Assembly: GCA_003166055.1 (NCBI GenBank)
Contig: PMWR01000541.1
Span: 1 to 6,674, forward strand
Length of the DNA stretch: 6,674 nt
Direction: 5' to 3'
Source of the DNA: Acidobacteriaceae bacterium
GTDB taxonomy: Bacteria; Acidobacteriota; Terriglobia; Terriglobales; Acidobacteriaceae
The notes under the pieces were generated by a model that saw nothing but the letters and a program-made list of their open reading frames with translations, did no database searches and was not told the DNA's origin. Shown piece by piece: positions 1-5,464 of this stretch; position 1 is the first letter of the stretch; the number at the start of each line of letters is the position of its first letter. Position numbers and translations under genes: made by a program.

Positions 1-360
1 GAGACCGAGGGCGTGCGCCTCGAGTTTGCCGCCGAGGCACTGCGCGAGATGGCGGAGTTTGCGTTCAAGGTGAATGAGCAGACGGAGAACATTGGAGCGC
101 GGCGGCTGCACACCATCATGGAACGCGTGCTTGAGGATGTGAGCTTCCTTGCGCCGGATGTGGCACGGCGCGCGCCGGACGAAGAGCAGGCCGCAGTGCT
201 GAGCGAGGCGATCAAGGCGGAGTCGTCTACGCCGCTCCCGTATCTGGAACGAATGACTGCATCCGGCCCGGAGAAGGTGTTCTTAATTGACGACGCGTAT
301 GTGAAGCAGATGGTGGCGTCGGTGGTGAAGGATCAGGACCTTAGCAGATACATACTTTAG
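1..360 (+). CDS. hslU: HslU, ATPase subunit of the HslUV (ClpYQ) protease, C-terminal part
   Basis: This is the 3' end of a gene that begins before the window; 119 codons and the TAG stop are visible. HslU is a cytoplasmic AAA+ unfoldase that forms hexamers, unfolds substrates with ATP and feeds them to the HslV peptidase. The visible part is the C-terminal helical domain. It carries the family signature around residues 21-40 of the fragment ([20 protein letters not shown]), in which GARR contributes the sensor-2 arginine. The protein ends in DLSRYIL, the conserved tail (DLSRFIL in E. coli) that docks between HslV subunits and activates them. The Walker A/B motifs and I-domain lie upstream and are not seen. 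Between the helical repeat and the last strand (VFLIDDAYV) the protein is roughly 30 residues longer than E. coli HslU. hslV would be expected upstream. Identity is very secure. Confidence 0.96.
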   Translation, partial: ETEGVRLEFAAEALREMAEFAFKVNEQTENIGARRLHTIMERVLEDVSFLAPDVARRAPDEEQAAVLSEAIKAESSTPLPYLERMTASGPEKVFLIDDAYVKQMVASVVKDQDLSRYIL

Positions 361-675
361 AGGGACTAAGGGACTAAGGGAATAGGGGCTCCCGGTCCCG
401 GGTTCGGACGTGCGACACTCGTTGCGCGTTCCTCACTTTTTGGATTGCAAAAGCAATTGATCATCTGGTACGTTTTTCTCGTACCTCGGCAGTCCGCGGC
501 GGGAAGTGAATCAGCGGGCTCTACCTGCACTCTCCTGCTTCTGAGGGAATGTGGATGGAGGCGTTTCAGAGCACCGTGGGAAAGGTGTGCCTGCGCTTCC
601 GAGTCCGATTCTGGAATTCGCGCACGCCTCTCCCTCGACTCCATTTGCATCAGAACACAAAGGAGAAGAGAAGCT
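361..675. other. 315-bp intergenic region between hslU and the VOC gene
   Basis: No convincing gene lies here, although one frame stays open from about 445 into the VOC gene. It holds the GGGACTAA repeat and then a weak hairpin at 410-427 (7-bp stem with two G-T pairs) with a T5 run at 437-441, which might end hslU transcription. An AT-richer patch follows at about 437-480. That patch carries the dyad ATTGC-AAAA-GCAAT (444-457) and a second dyad, GGTACG/CGTACC (467-472 and 480-485), with a T-rich 7-base loop. The AT-rich dyads are the best place to look for the promoter or operator of the VOC gene. I could not find a clean -35/-10 pair. No tRNA was found. Confidence 0.5.
362..381. repeat. 8-bp tandem repeat just after hslU
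   Basis: The unit GGGACTAA occurs twice back to back (362-369 and 370-377), followed by a partial third copy starting GGGA. It begins two bases after the hslU stop codon. It is a short simple repeat in the 3' untranslated region, and I can assign no function to it. Confidence 0.7.
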
Positions 676-1035
676 ATGAGCAAAGCTGGACACCACCACA
701 AGATCAACTACATCGAGTTTCATTCAACCGACATCGCGCAGACGAAGCGGTTTTATTCGACCGTTTTCGGATGGACCTTTGTGGACTATGGGCCGGATTA
801 CGTCAGCTTTCAGGGTGCCGGCATCGACGGCGGGTTCGTACGGACCGAGGCAAATGGGGGGCCGGGGAAGCAGGCGCCGCTGGTGGTCCTCTACTCTGCG
901 GACCTTGCGGCGACTGAGATCGCGGTGAGGATGGAGGGCGGCGGCGTGGTGGTGCCGACGTTCGAGTTTCCTGGGGGACGGCGGTTTCACTTTTCCGACG
1001 GAGCGGGGAATGTGCTGGGGGTTTGGTCGGAGTGA
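676..1035 (+). CDS. VOC superfamily (glyoxalase/bleomycin resistance-like) small protein
   Basis: A 119-residue protein, the usual length for a single-domain vicinal oxygen chelate protein, which normally works as a dimer. What is visible is a beta-alpha-beta-beta-beta repeat. The first half is INYIEFHSTDIAQTKRFYS..VFGWTF (residues 10-35), the classic opening in which the helix is followed by FYxxVFGW. The second half starts at PLVVLYSADL (68-77) and closes with FPGGRRFHFSDGAGNVLGVWSE (98-119), the typical end of this family. The position that carries the metal-binding glutamate in glyoxalase I corresponds here to a glycine (about G115), so glyoxalase activity should not be assumed. The ATG at 676 is preceded by AGGAG (661-665) at 10-base spacing. 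Upstream in-frame codons lack such a site. The N-terminus contains three histidines in a row (6-8). The substrate is unknown. It faces the convergent dienelactone hydrolase gene. Confidence 0.88.
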   Translation: MSKAGHHHKINYIEFHSTDIAQTKRFYSTVFGWTFVDYGPDYVSFQGAGIDGGFVRTEANGGPGKQAPLVVLYSADLAATEIAVRMEGGGVVVPTFEFPGGRRFHFSDGAGNVLGVWSE

Positions 1036-1040
1036 ACCAC

Positions 1041-1070
1041 AGTTGTCAGTGATCAGTTGTCAGTGGTCAG
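1041..1070. repeat. 14-bp intergenic tandem repeat (AGTTGTCAGTGATC type)
   Basis: Two adjacent copies, AGTTGTCAGTGATC (1041-1054) and AGTTGTCAGTGGTC (1055-1068), differ at one base, and a third copy starts with AG before a TTTT run. It lies in the gap between two convergent genes. It resembles the CAGTTGTCAGT-type intergenic repeats that recur in some bacterial genomes; that resemblance is from memory and not tested here. Confidence 0.8.
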
Positions 1071-1074
1071 TTTT

Positions 1075-1101
1075 CGCAGGTCTCGAAAGGCGAGACCTGC
1101 G
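1075..1101. terminator. Perfect 11-bp inverted repeat, possible bidirectional terminator
   Basis: Arms CGCAGGTCTCG (1075-1085) and CGAGACCTGCG (1091-1101) are exact reverse complements around a 5-base loop. The element sits between two convergent genes, 39 bp after the VOC stop and 15 bp after the dienelactone hydrolase stop, where a shared terminator is expected. The T4 run lies on the 5' side of the plus-strand hairpin, so neither strand has a proper U-tract after the stem. It could instead be a REP-like repeat or part of the adjacent tandem-repeat element. Confidence 0.5.
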
Positions 1102-1116
1102 AACTCCTGTGCTTGT

Positions 1117-1788
1117 TCAAGCGAGATGCTTTTTTAGGAAACTCAGGGAGCGCTCGCGGGCTTCTTTTGCGGGGGTGGGGCTATAGCTGGCGCGCGCATC
1201 GCAGTTGAAGCCGTGGCCGGCGTCGTACCAATAAACCTCGACTTCGGGATGAGCCGCTTGGATTTTTTCAACGGCTTCGGCAGGAATGTGCGCGTCCTGC
1301 TTGCCGAAGTGGAGCATGACGGGCACGGCGGGAGTTTCGGCGGCGTACTTCGAAATGTGGCCGCCATAATATCCAACTGCTACCGCGACCGGGAGCCGGC
1401 AGGCGGCGATCCAGGCGAGCGTGCCTCCCCAGCAATAGCCGATGACGCCGACTTTTTTGTCTGTTTCGGCTGCGGCAAAGTCAATGGCGGCGGCGATATC
1501 GGCGGTCGACTTTTCAGCGTCGAGTTTGGGGATGAAGCTTACCGCCTTTTGCATGTCGGCGCCGTCGTAGGCGAGCTCAACGCCGCGCTCGATGCGGTCA
1601 AAGAGGGCTGGAGCGATGGCCAGGAATCCATCTTTCGCATAGCCGTCGGCCACCGAGCGGACGTGCGCGTTGACGCCGAAGATCTCCTGAATCACCACCA
1701 GGCCTGCGATCGGTTCGCCCTCGGGCCGCGCCACATAGGCACTCAGATCGTGCCCGTCTGCTGCATGCAGTGTTATCCACTCGCTCAT
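1117..1788 (-). CDS. Dienelactone hydrolase family protein
   Basis: A 223-residue alpha/beta-hydrolase, close to the usual length of about 235 for dienelactone hydrolase (carboxymethylenebutenolidase, EC 3.1.1.45). That enzyme opens dienelactones in chlorocatechol breakdown, but many chromosomal homologues have unknown substrates. The catalytic triad is visible: nucleophile Cys119 in GYCWGG (family motif G-x-C-x-G-G), Asp165 in GKQDAHIP and His192 in DAGHGFNC. Glu35 in VVIQEIFGVN matches the glutamate that activates the cysteine in the known enzyme. There is no signal peptide, so it should be cytoplasmic. The ATG at 1788 is preceded by GAGGAG (1794-1799) at 5-base spacing, which supports this start. 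The gene lies 66 bp downstream of an unknown gene in the same direction and may share its transcript. No aromatic-degradation genes are nearby, so a specific pathway cannot be claimed. Confidence 0.93.
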   Translation of the reverse strand: MSEWITLHAADGHDLSAYVARPEGEPIAGLVVIQEIFGVNAHVRSVADGYAKDGFLAIAPALFDRIERGVELAYDGADMQKAVSFIPKLDAEKSTADIAAAIDFAAAETDKKVGVIGYCWGGTLAWIAACRLPVAVAVGYYGGHISKYAAETPAVPVMLHFGKQDAHIPAEAVEKIQAAHPEVEVYWYDAGHGFNCDARASYSPTPAKEARERSLSFLKKHLA

Positions 1789-1854
1789 GGAAGCTCCTCG
1801 CTGATTAGACTATCAACGCGGCGAAGGAGTTGCATAAGGTTGTGACGAATCGCG

Positions 1855-2412
1855 TTAATTCACCTGCGGGGGCAGCATGAGCGGCCTGCGCGGTCCCATC
1901 TCTTCGCGCACCAGCGTGAGGCCGAGGATGCAGCGCTCGAATCCGTCGGAGAGGCGGGCGAAGAGCGGGGCTTCCTGCTCATATTCGAAGAGGTTGAACT
2001 GGCTGACGATGAAGTAACTCTGCTTGCCTGCCTGGATCAGTTCGCCAAGGCTGGGTTGATGGCGGCGATGGCGGCGGCTGGAACCGCTCGCCTCCGGATA
2101 CATGCCGGCGGTGAACAGAGCGTAGTCGCCGATGTGCTTGCGCAGCGCGCGTTCGGCATCGAAGTTGGGGGCGGAGCCGTTTACCGGGTCGGAGGCCAGC
2201 ATCATGTCGGTGAGCTCTTCGATGGGACGGCCCACTTCGTCGCGCACCTTGTAGAGCTTGTCGGCCTCAGAGAACTCGCAGAGCAGATGCGCCACATAAT
2301 TGGTCACGTCGGGATCGTGGAGGCCGAGCTTGCCCTCGTAACTGTTGCGGACCATTTGCTGAAAGAAGGGTTCAAGCGGATGAGACGGAGACGGATGATT
2401 CTGGGCCTGCAT
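1855..2412 (-). CDS. Conserved-looking hypothetical protein, 185 aa
   Basis: I do not recognise a named family. The protein is soluble and looks mostly helical, with no signal peptide or membrane segment. Candidate landmarks are VTNYVAHLLCEFSEADKLYKVRD (36-58), a central RKHIGDYALFTAGMYPEA stretch (91-108), and GKQSYFIVSQF (129-139). The RxHIGDxxLFxxGxYPE pattern reminds me of hypothetical proteins scattered in soil bacteria, but I cannot name a function. A basic RRHRRH stretch (113-118) is encoded by a 9-bp tandem duplication. The ATG at 2412 was chosen because GGAGG (2418-2422) lies 5 bases before it. An in-frame GTG at 2433 would add seven residues but would put that ribosome binding site inside the gene. 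It is followed after 66 bp by the dienelactone hydrolase gene, so the two may be co-transcribed. Confidence 0.8.
   Translation of the reverse strand: MQAQNHPSPSHPLEPFFQQMVRNSYEGKLGLHDPDVTNYVAHLLCEFSEADKLYKVRDEVGRPIEELTDMMLASDPVNGSAPNFDAERALRKHIGDYALFTAGMYPEASGSSRRHRRHQPSLGELIQAGKQSYFIVSQFNLFEYEQEAPLFARLSDGFERCILGLTLVREEMGPRRPLMLPPQVN
2058..2075. repeat. In-frame 9-bp tandem duplication in the unknown gene
   Basis: GATGGCGGC occurs twice back to back (2058-2066 and 2067-2075). On the coding (minus) strand it encodes Arg-Arg-His twice, at residues 113-118 of the hypothetical protein. Because the unit is a multiple of three, copy-number change by slippage would keep the frame. Confidence 0.85.
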
Positions 2413-2415
2413 ACA

Positions 2416-2423
2416 CACCTCCC
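2416..2423 (-). promoter_or_regulatory. Ribosome binding site fixing the start at 2412
   Basis: Read on the minus strand this is GGGAGGTG, a near-perfect anti-16S match. Its GGAGG core is 5 bases from the ATG at 2412. It makes the downstream ATG, rather than the GTG at 2433, the likely start of the hypothetical gene. Confidence 0.8.
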
Positions 2424-2542
2424 GGGACCGCACGCGCAGACCCTTGTTGAGGCGATGGCCGGGGCTCTCGGAGTGCAGCCGGGGAATCCAGCCACTGCCT
2501 GTTTATAGTTCTGTAACACAGAGCTTATCGGATAGGTGGTGG

Positions 2543-2548
2543 ATTATA
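2543..2548 (-). promoter_or_regulatory. Candidate -10 box upstream of the unknown gene
   Basis: The minus strand reads TATAAT here, a perfect sigma70-type -10 hexamer. It lies about 130 bp before the start at 2412 and downstream of the tal terminator, so it is well placed to drive the hypothetical gene and the dienelactone hydrolase gene. No good -35 is seen at 16-18 bp spacing. A second, weaker TATAAA lies at 2502-2507. This is a candidate only. Confidence 0.3.
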
Positions 2549-2612
2549 AGAGGTGGGGACCAAGTTTGTTAGCAGAGCGGCGTCTCGATTGCAAAATGAC
2601 GTGGACCAGAAA

Positions 2613-2646
2613 CACGAAGGGCAGCCGCATGGGGCTGCCCTTCGTG
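2613..2646 (-). terminator. Hairpin terminator after transaldolase
   Basis: The arms 2613-2626 and 2633-2646 form a perfect 14-bp GC-rich stem around a 6-base loop. The hairpin starts 18 bases after the tal stop codon. On the minus strand the stem is followed by only TTTC, so the U-tract is short, but the stem is very stable. It separates tal from the downstream gene, whose own promoter candidate lies beyond it. Confidence 0.8.
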
Positions 2647-2664
2647 CCAATCTGCGCGCTGTGA

Positions 2665-3666
2665 TCAGACGGTTGCGGGAGCGCGGGACTCCAGCTCGGC
2701 AAGGCGCTTGGCAAGCAGCGTTTCCAGTTTGACCAGCGCGGCCGAGAAGCCCTCAATGCCTTCCTTCAGTTTGTCGGTTGCCATGCGGTCGGCGGCGTGC
2801 ATGGCGTCGAAAGTTGCCTTGTCCATCTTGATCTGCAGGATGACCAGCGTTTTGGCGGCTTCGGGATCGAGTTTGCGCGGCAGGTCGCCTTCGGTGGCTT
2901 CAAGCTCCGCAAGCAGTTGCGGCGAGATGGTGAGCAGGTCGCAGCCGGCCAGCTCTTTGATCTCGCCGATGTTGCGGAAGCTGGCGCCCATCACCTGGGT
3001 CTTGTAGCCGAACTTCTTGTAGTAGTTGTAGACCTTGGTAACGGACTGCACGCCGGGATCGTCGGCGCCCTGGTAGTCCTTGCCGGTGTCCTTCTTGTAC
3101 CAGTCGAGGATGCGGCCGACGAAGGGCGAGACGAGGGTGGCGCCGGCCTCGGCCGCCGCTACGGCCTGGTGAAGTCCGAAGAGCAGGGTGACGTTGCAGT
3201 GGATGCCTTCCTTCTCGAGGACTTCCGCGGCGCGGATGCCTTCCCAGGTGGAGGCGATCTTGATGAGGATGCGCTCGCGGCCGATGCCGGCGTGGTCGTA
3301 TTCCGCGATGATCTTATGGGCCTGCGCGATGGTGGCCTCGGTGTCGTAGGAGAGGCGGGCGTCAACCTCGGTGGAGACGCGGCCGGGGACGATGGCTAGA
3401 ATCTTTTTGCCGAAGGCGATGGCGAGGCGCTGGAAGGCCAGATTGGCTACGGCCTCATCGGTTGCGCCTTCGCCAAGTTCATTGCGGGCATCTTTGAGCA
3501 CGCTGTCGACGATGGGCTGATATTGGGGCATCTGGGCCGCGGCGGTGATGAGCGAGGGATTGGTGGTGGCGTCCTGGGGGCGAAACTTCTCCATCGCCTC
3601 AATGTCGCCGGTGTCGGCCACAACGGTGGTGTAGTTGCGTAGTTGCTCGAGTAGATTCTGCGGCAT
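2665..3666 (-). CDS. tal: Transaldolase (TalB type)
   Basis: A 333-residue cytoplasmic enzyme of the non-oxidative pentose phosphate pathway (EC 2.2.1.2). It moves a dihydroxyacetone unit from sedoheptulose 7-phosphate to glyceraldehyde 3-phosphate, giving erythrose 4-phosphate and fructose 6-phosphate. E. coli TalB has 317 residues and aligns along its whole length. The Schiff-base lysine is Lys136 in [12 protein letters not shown]. Other active-site residues are present: Asp18 in TTVVADTGD, Asn36 in TTNPSL, Glu100 in [12 protein letters not shown], Asn158 in HCNVTLLF, and Ser180 and Arg185 in [13 protein letters not shown]. The start is the ATG at 3666, preceded by AGGAGG (3672-3677) at 5-base spacing. 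The open frame runs further upstream with another ATG at 3717, but that has no ribosome binding site and would add residues not seen in the family. It looks monocistronic, with a strong hairpin after the stop. Confidence 0.97.
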   Translation of the reverse strand: MPQNLLEQLRNYTTVVADTGDIEAMEKFRPQDATTNPSLITAAAQMPQYQPIVDSVLKDARNELGEGATDEAVANLAFQRLAIAFGKKILAIVPGRVSTEVDARLSYDTEATIAQAHKIIAEYDHAGIGRERILIKIASTWEGIRAAEVLEKEGIHCNVTLLFGLHQAVAAAEAGATLVSPFVGRILDWYKKDTGKDYQGADDPGVQSVTKVYNYYKKFGYKTQVMGASFRNIGEIKELAGCDLLTISPQLLAELEATEGDLPRKLDPEAAKTLVILQIKMDKATFDAMHAADRMATDKLKEGIEGFSAALVKLETLLAKRLAELESRAPATV

Positions 3667-3671
3667 GATTT

Positions 3672-3677
3672 CCTCCT
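3672..3677 (-). promoter_or_regulatory. Ribosome binding site of tal
   Basis: AGGAGG on the minus strand, 5 bases before the ATG at 3666. It decides between this start and the longer frame that opens upstream. Its upstream edge overlaps the first copy of a direct repeat. Confidence 0.85.
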
Positions 3678-3712
3678 GGGGAAGGCGCTTCGCGCTGGGG
3701 AAGGGCGCTTCG
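3676..3712. repeat. 17/18-bp direct repeat in the tal leader
   Basis: CTGGGGAAGGCGCTTCG (3676-3692) and CTGGGGAAGGGCGCTTCG (3695-3712) are the same sequence apart from one extra G, separated by two bases. They lie immediately upstream of the tal start and touch its ribosome binding site. Possible explanations are a recent duplication or a regulatory element acting on the tal leader. I see no known protein-binding motif. Confidence 0.75.
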
Positions 3713-3878
3713 GTCATTCGGGCGCGTTCGCCAATAGTGTACCGCTGTTTGGATGCAATGGGGTGGCAGGGAGTTTCGAGGTGGGTCGAATTTGCGTTGG
3801 ATTGCGGTTGTGATCCGAGGCACTCCGGAAGACTTCTTGCACAGAGATGCTTGAGAATGCGGGGTAAGATGGTGGGCA

Positions 3879-4583
3879 ATGGCCTTCCTGAACGATTTGA
3901 ACCTGCTATCGATTGCGGCGACCGTGATCACGGTGGTGATTTGCGGGTGCGTTCTTTCCCTGGACTTTAGAGACTGGTTGGACCGGCGGAGGTTTGCCGG
4001 ACAGTTTGATGGAACGAAGCAGTGCGTCTATCTCTGCTTCCTATCTCTGGCCTGCCTGGTTGGGGCGGTTGACGCCTTTTCACCGCATGCGAATGTTCCA
4101 CGGAAGACGGTGAGCGGGCAATATCGGGTGGTGCACCACTCATCTGGAAGGGGCGGGTCGACCGATTTCATCTGCGTGATTGACTGCACCAGGACCGGCG
4201 GCTACACGCTTGCGCTGGATGACGATGCGCAAGCGGCTCTTTGGAAACGCCCGACAGGTGAGCGCTACGAGTTTGAATATCTGGGTGGCGCCGCCGGCAA
4301 CTCGTTCACAGGTTACTCGCTGAGGGTGATCGGGATTCAGGAGGCTGAAACAGGCACTCAGCTCTACAAGGTCGATCTCGACCGGCATTGGGGACGGGTG
4401 TTTGTTTATCTTGTCGATTTTCTTTTGTTGATAGGCAGTGGCGTGCTGTGCGTGCGGCTTGAGCGCCCGGAAACGAAGCGCGGCAGGGATGACGAGAAAG
4501 ATGATCCGGAACCTGAGCCGGAGGGGAGGCTCATTACCTCGATGGGTTTGTCAGCAGACGACGAGCACTCCTCCGGCCGCTAG
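3879..4583 (+). CDS. Hypothetical membrane protein with three transmembrane helices
   Basis: A 234-residue protein that I do not recognise. Hydrophobic segments lie at about 9-28 ([20 protein letters not shown]), 48-66 ([20 protein letters not shown] region) and 174-193 ([20 protein letters not shown]). The loop between the first two is rich in Arg (RDWLDRRRF), and the tail after the third is [11 protein letters not shown]. By the positive-inside rule, both would be cytoplasmic and residues 67-172 would be outside. That exposed part looks beta-rich ([32 protein letters not shown]) and has two cysteines (99 and 103). The C-terminal tail is acidic and charged (about 204-216). The ATG at 3879 has only a weak GGTGGG upstream (3871-3876). 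The gene is divergent from tal and its stop lies 27 bp from the FAH-family gene end, so it appears to be a single-gene unit. Confidence 0.75.
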   Translation: MAFLNDLNLLSIAATVITVVICGCVLSLDFRDWLDRRRFAGQFDGTKQCVYLCFLSLACLVGAVDAFSPHANVPRKTVSGQYRVVHHSSGRGGSTDFICVIDCTRTGGYTLALDDDAQAALWKRPTGERYEFEYLGGAAGNSFTGYSLRVIGIQEAETGTQLYKVDLDRHWGRVFVYLVDFLLLIGSGVLCVRLERPETKRGRDDEKDDPEPEPEGRLITSMGLSADDEHSSGR

Positions 4584-4610
4584 CTCTTTGGAACGGCGCC
4601 GCAATTCCGA

Positions 4611-5438
4611 TTACTCGGGCTCGAACGTGTTGGAGAGCACGCCGAGGCCGGGGATTGAGATTTCGACCTTGTCGCCCGCGGCGAGCGGGCCGATGCCCGC
4701 GGGGGTGCCGGTGAGCAGCAGGTCGCCGGGCTCGAGGGTGATGGCGGCAGTGATGTAGACGAGCAGCTCGGGAATGCCAAAGATGAAGTCGAGCGTGGAG
4801 CCGTGCTGGCGGAGTTCGCCGTTGACGCGGGTTTCGAGGGTGAGCCCGGTTTCGGGATGGAGTTCATCGCTGACGATGGGGCCGACGGGGCAGAAGGTAT
4901 CGAAGCCTTTGGCGCGGGTCCACTGGCCGTCTGTTTTTTGCAGGTCGCGGGCGGTGACGTCGTTGGCCAGGGTGTAGCCGCGGATGACGGAGCGCCAGTC
5001 GGAATTTGGCTGGAGCTTGCTGGCGCGGCTGCCGATGACCAGCGCAAGTTCACCCTCATAGTCAACACGGGAGGACGCGGCGGGCATGCGCACGATGCCG
5101 CCGGGAGCGAGCAGCGACGAGGGCGGCTTGAAAAACAGCAGCGGCTCGGTGGGGAGTTCATTGCCCAACTCTTTGACGTGGTCGCGATAGTTGCGGCCAA
5201 CGCACACGATTTTGGATGGGATGACGGGCGCGAGCAGGTGAGCGGAGCTGAGGGGAAGGGGCTCGAACGCGAGGGACGCGAAGTCGAGAGACGGGGCTGC
5301 GGACCGGGCGTGGGCCAGGTGAAAGGCCAGGTCCTCTTCGGGGGCCTGGGCAAGATCGACGATCCAGAGTTCACCGGCGCGATCCTTTACGGCTCCGTAG
5401 TGAGGTTGGTTATCAAGCAGAAAGCGGCAGTATTTCAT
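4611..5438 (-). CDS. Fumarylacetoacetate hydrolase (FAH) family protein
   Basis: A 275-residue protein of the FAH superfamily, whose members hydrolyse, hydrate, isomerise or decarboxylate keto-acid products of aromatic or amino-acid catabolism, using a divalent metal. The N-terminal 70 residues form a small leading domain typical of the 5-carboxymethyl-2-hydroxymuconate isomerase-like branch. The catalytic fold follows: KIVCVGRNYRDHVKELG (76-92), LLFFKPPSSL (100-109), DYEGELALVIG (126-136), GYTLANDVTARDLQ (154-167), WTRAKGFDTFCPVGP (173-187) and LLTGTPAGIGPL (241-252). The expected metal ligands Glu128, Glu130 and Asp160 are present, so the active site looks intact. The true substrate cannot be read from sequence. 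The ATG at 5438 has GAGGAA a few bases upstream. It lies 26 bp after the FN3 lipoprotein gene and probably shares its transcript. It is convergent with the membrane protein gene, with no clear terminator in the 27-bp gap. Confidence 0.94.
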   Translation of the reverse strand: MKYCRFLLDNQPHYGAVKDRAGELWIVDLAQAPEEDLAFHLAHARSAAPSLDFASLAFEPLPLSSAHLLAPVIPSKIVCVGRNYRDHVKELGNELPTEPLLFFKPPSSLLAPGGIVRMPAASSRVDYEGELALVIGSRASKLQPNSDWRSVIRGYTLANDVTARDLQKTDGQWTRAKGFDTFCPVGPIVSDELHPETGLTLETRVNGELRQHGSTLDFIFGIPELLVYITAAITLEPGDLLLTGTPAGIGPLAAGDKVEISIPGLGVLSNTFEPE

Positions 5439-5464
5439 GGGAGGATTCCTCGCTGGCTTGGCGG

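Noticed and set aside
410..441. Intrinsic terminator for hslU
   Set aside because: The stem is only 7 bp with two G-T pairs, and the T5 run starts about 10 bases after it, so it is too weak to call as a separate feature.
445..675. Upstream extension of the VOC reading frame, adding about 77 residues
   Set aside because: The extension has no family similarity, is Cys/Arg-rich low-information sequence, and the ATG at 676 has its own AGGAG site. Open frames of this size arise by chance in GC-rich DNA.
361..675. Possible tRNA or small RNA in the hslU-VOC gap
   Set aside because: GGTTCGGACG near 401 vaguely resembles a T-loop, but no cloverleaf, anticodon arm or acceptor stem can be built around it.
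1213..1845. Long plus-strand frame opposite the dienelactone hydrolase gene
   Set aside because: The minus strand encodes an intact catalytic triad and full-length family protein. The opposite frame is a mirror of its codon bias.
2797..3399. Plus-strand 200-residue frame inside tal
   Set aside because: It is antisense to a highly conserved enzyme, and its composition is typical of a mirror frame.
3667..3879. Long N-terminal extension of transaldolase
   Set aside because: The family starts at [20 protein letters not shown], and a perfect ribosome binding site lies just before that ATG. The ATG at 3717 and earlier starts have none.
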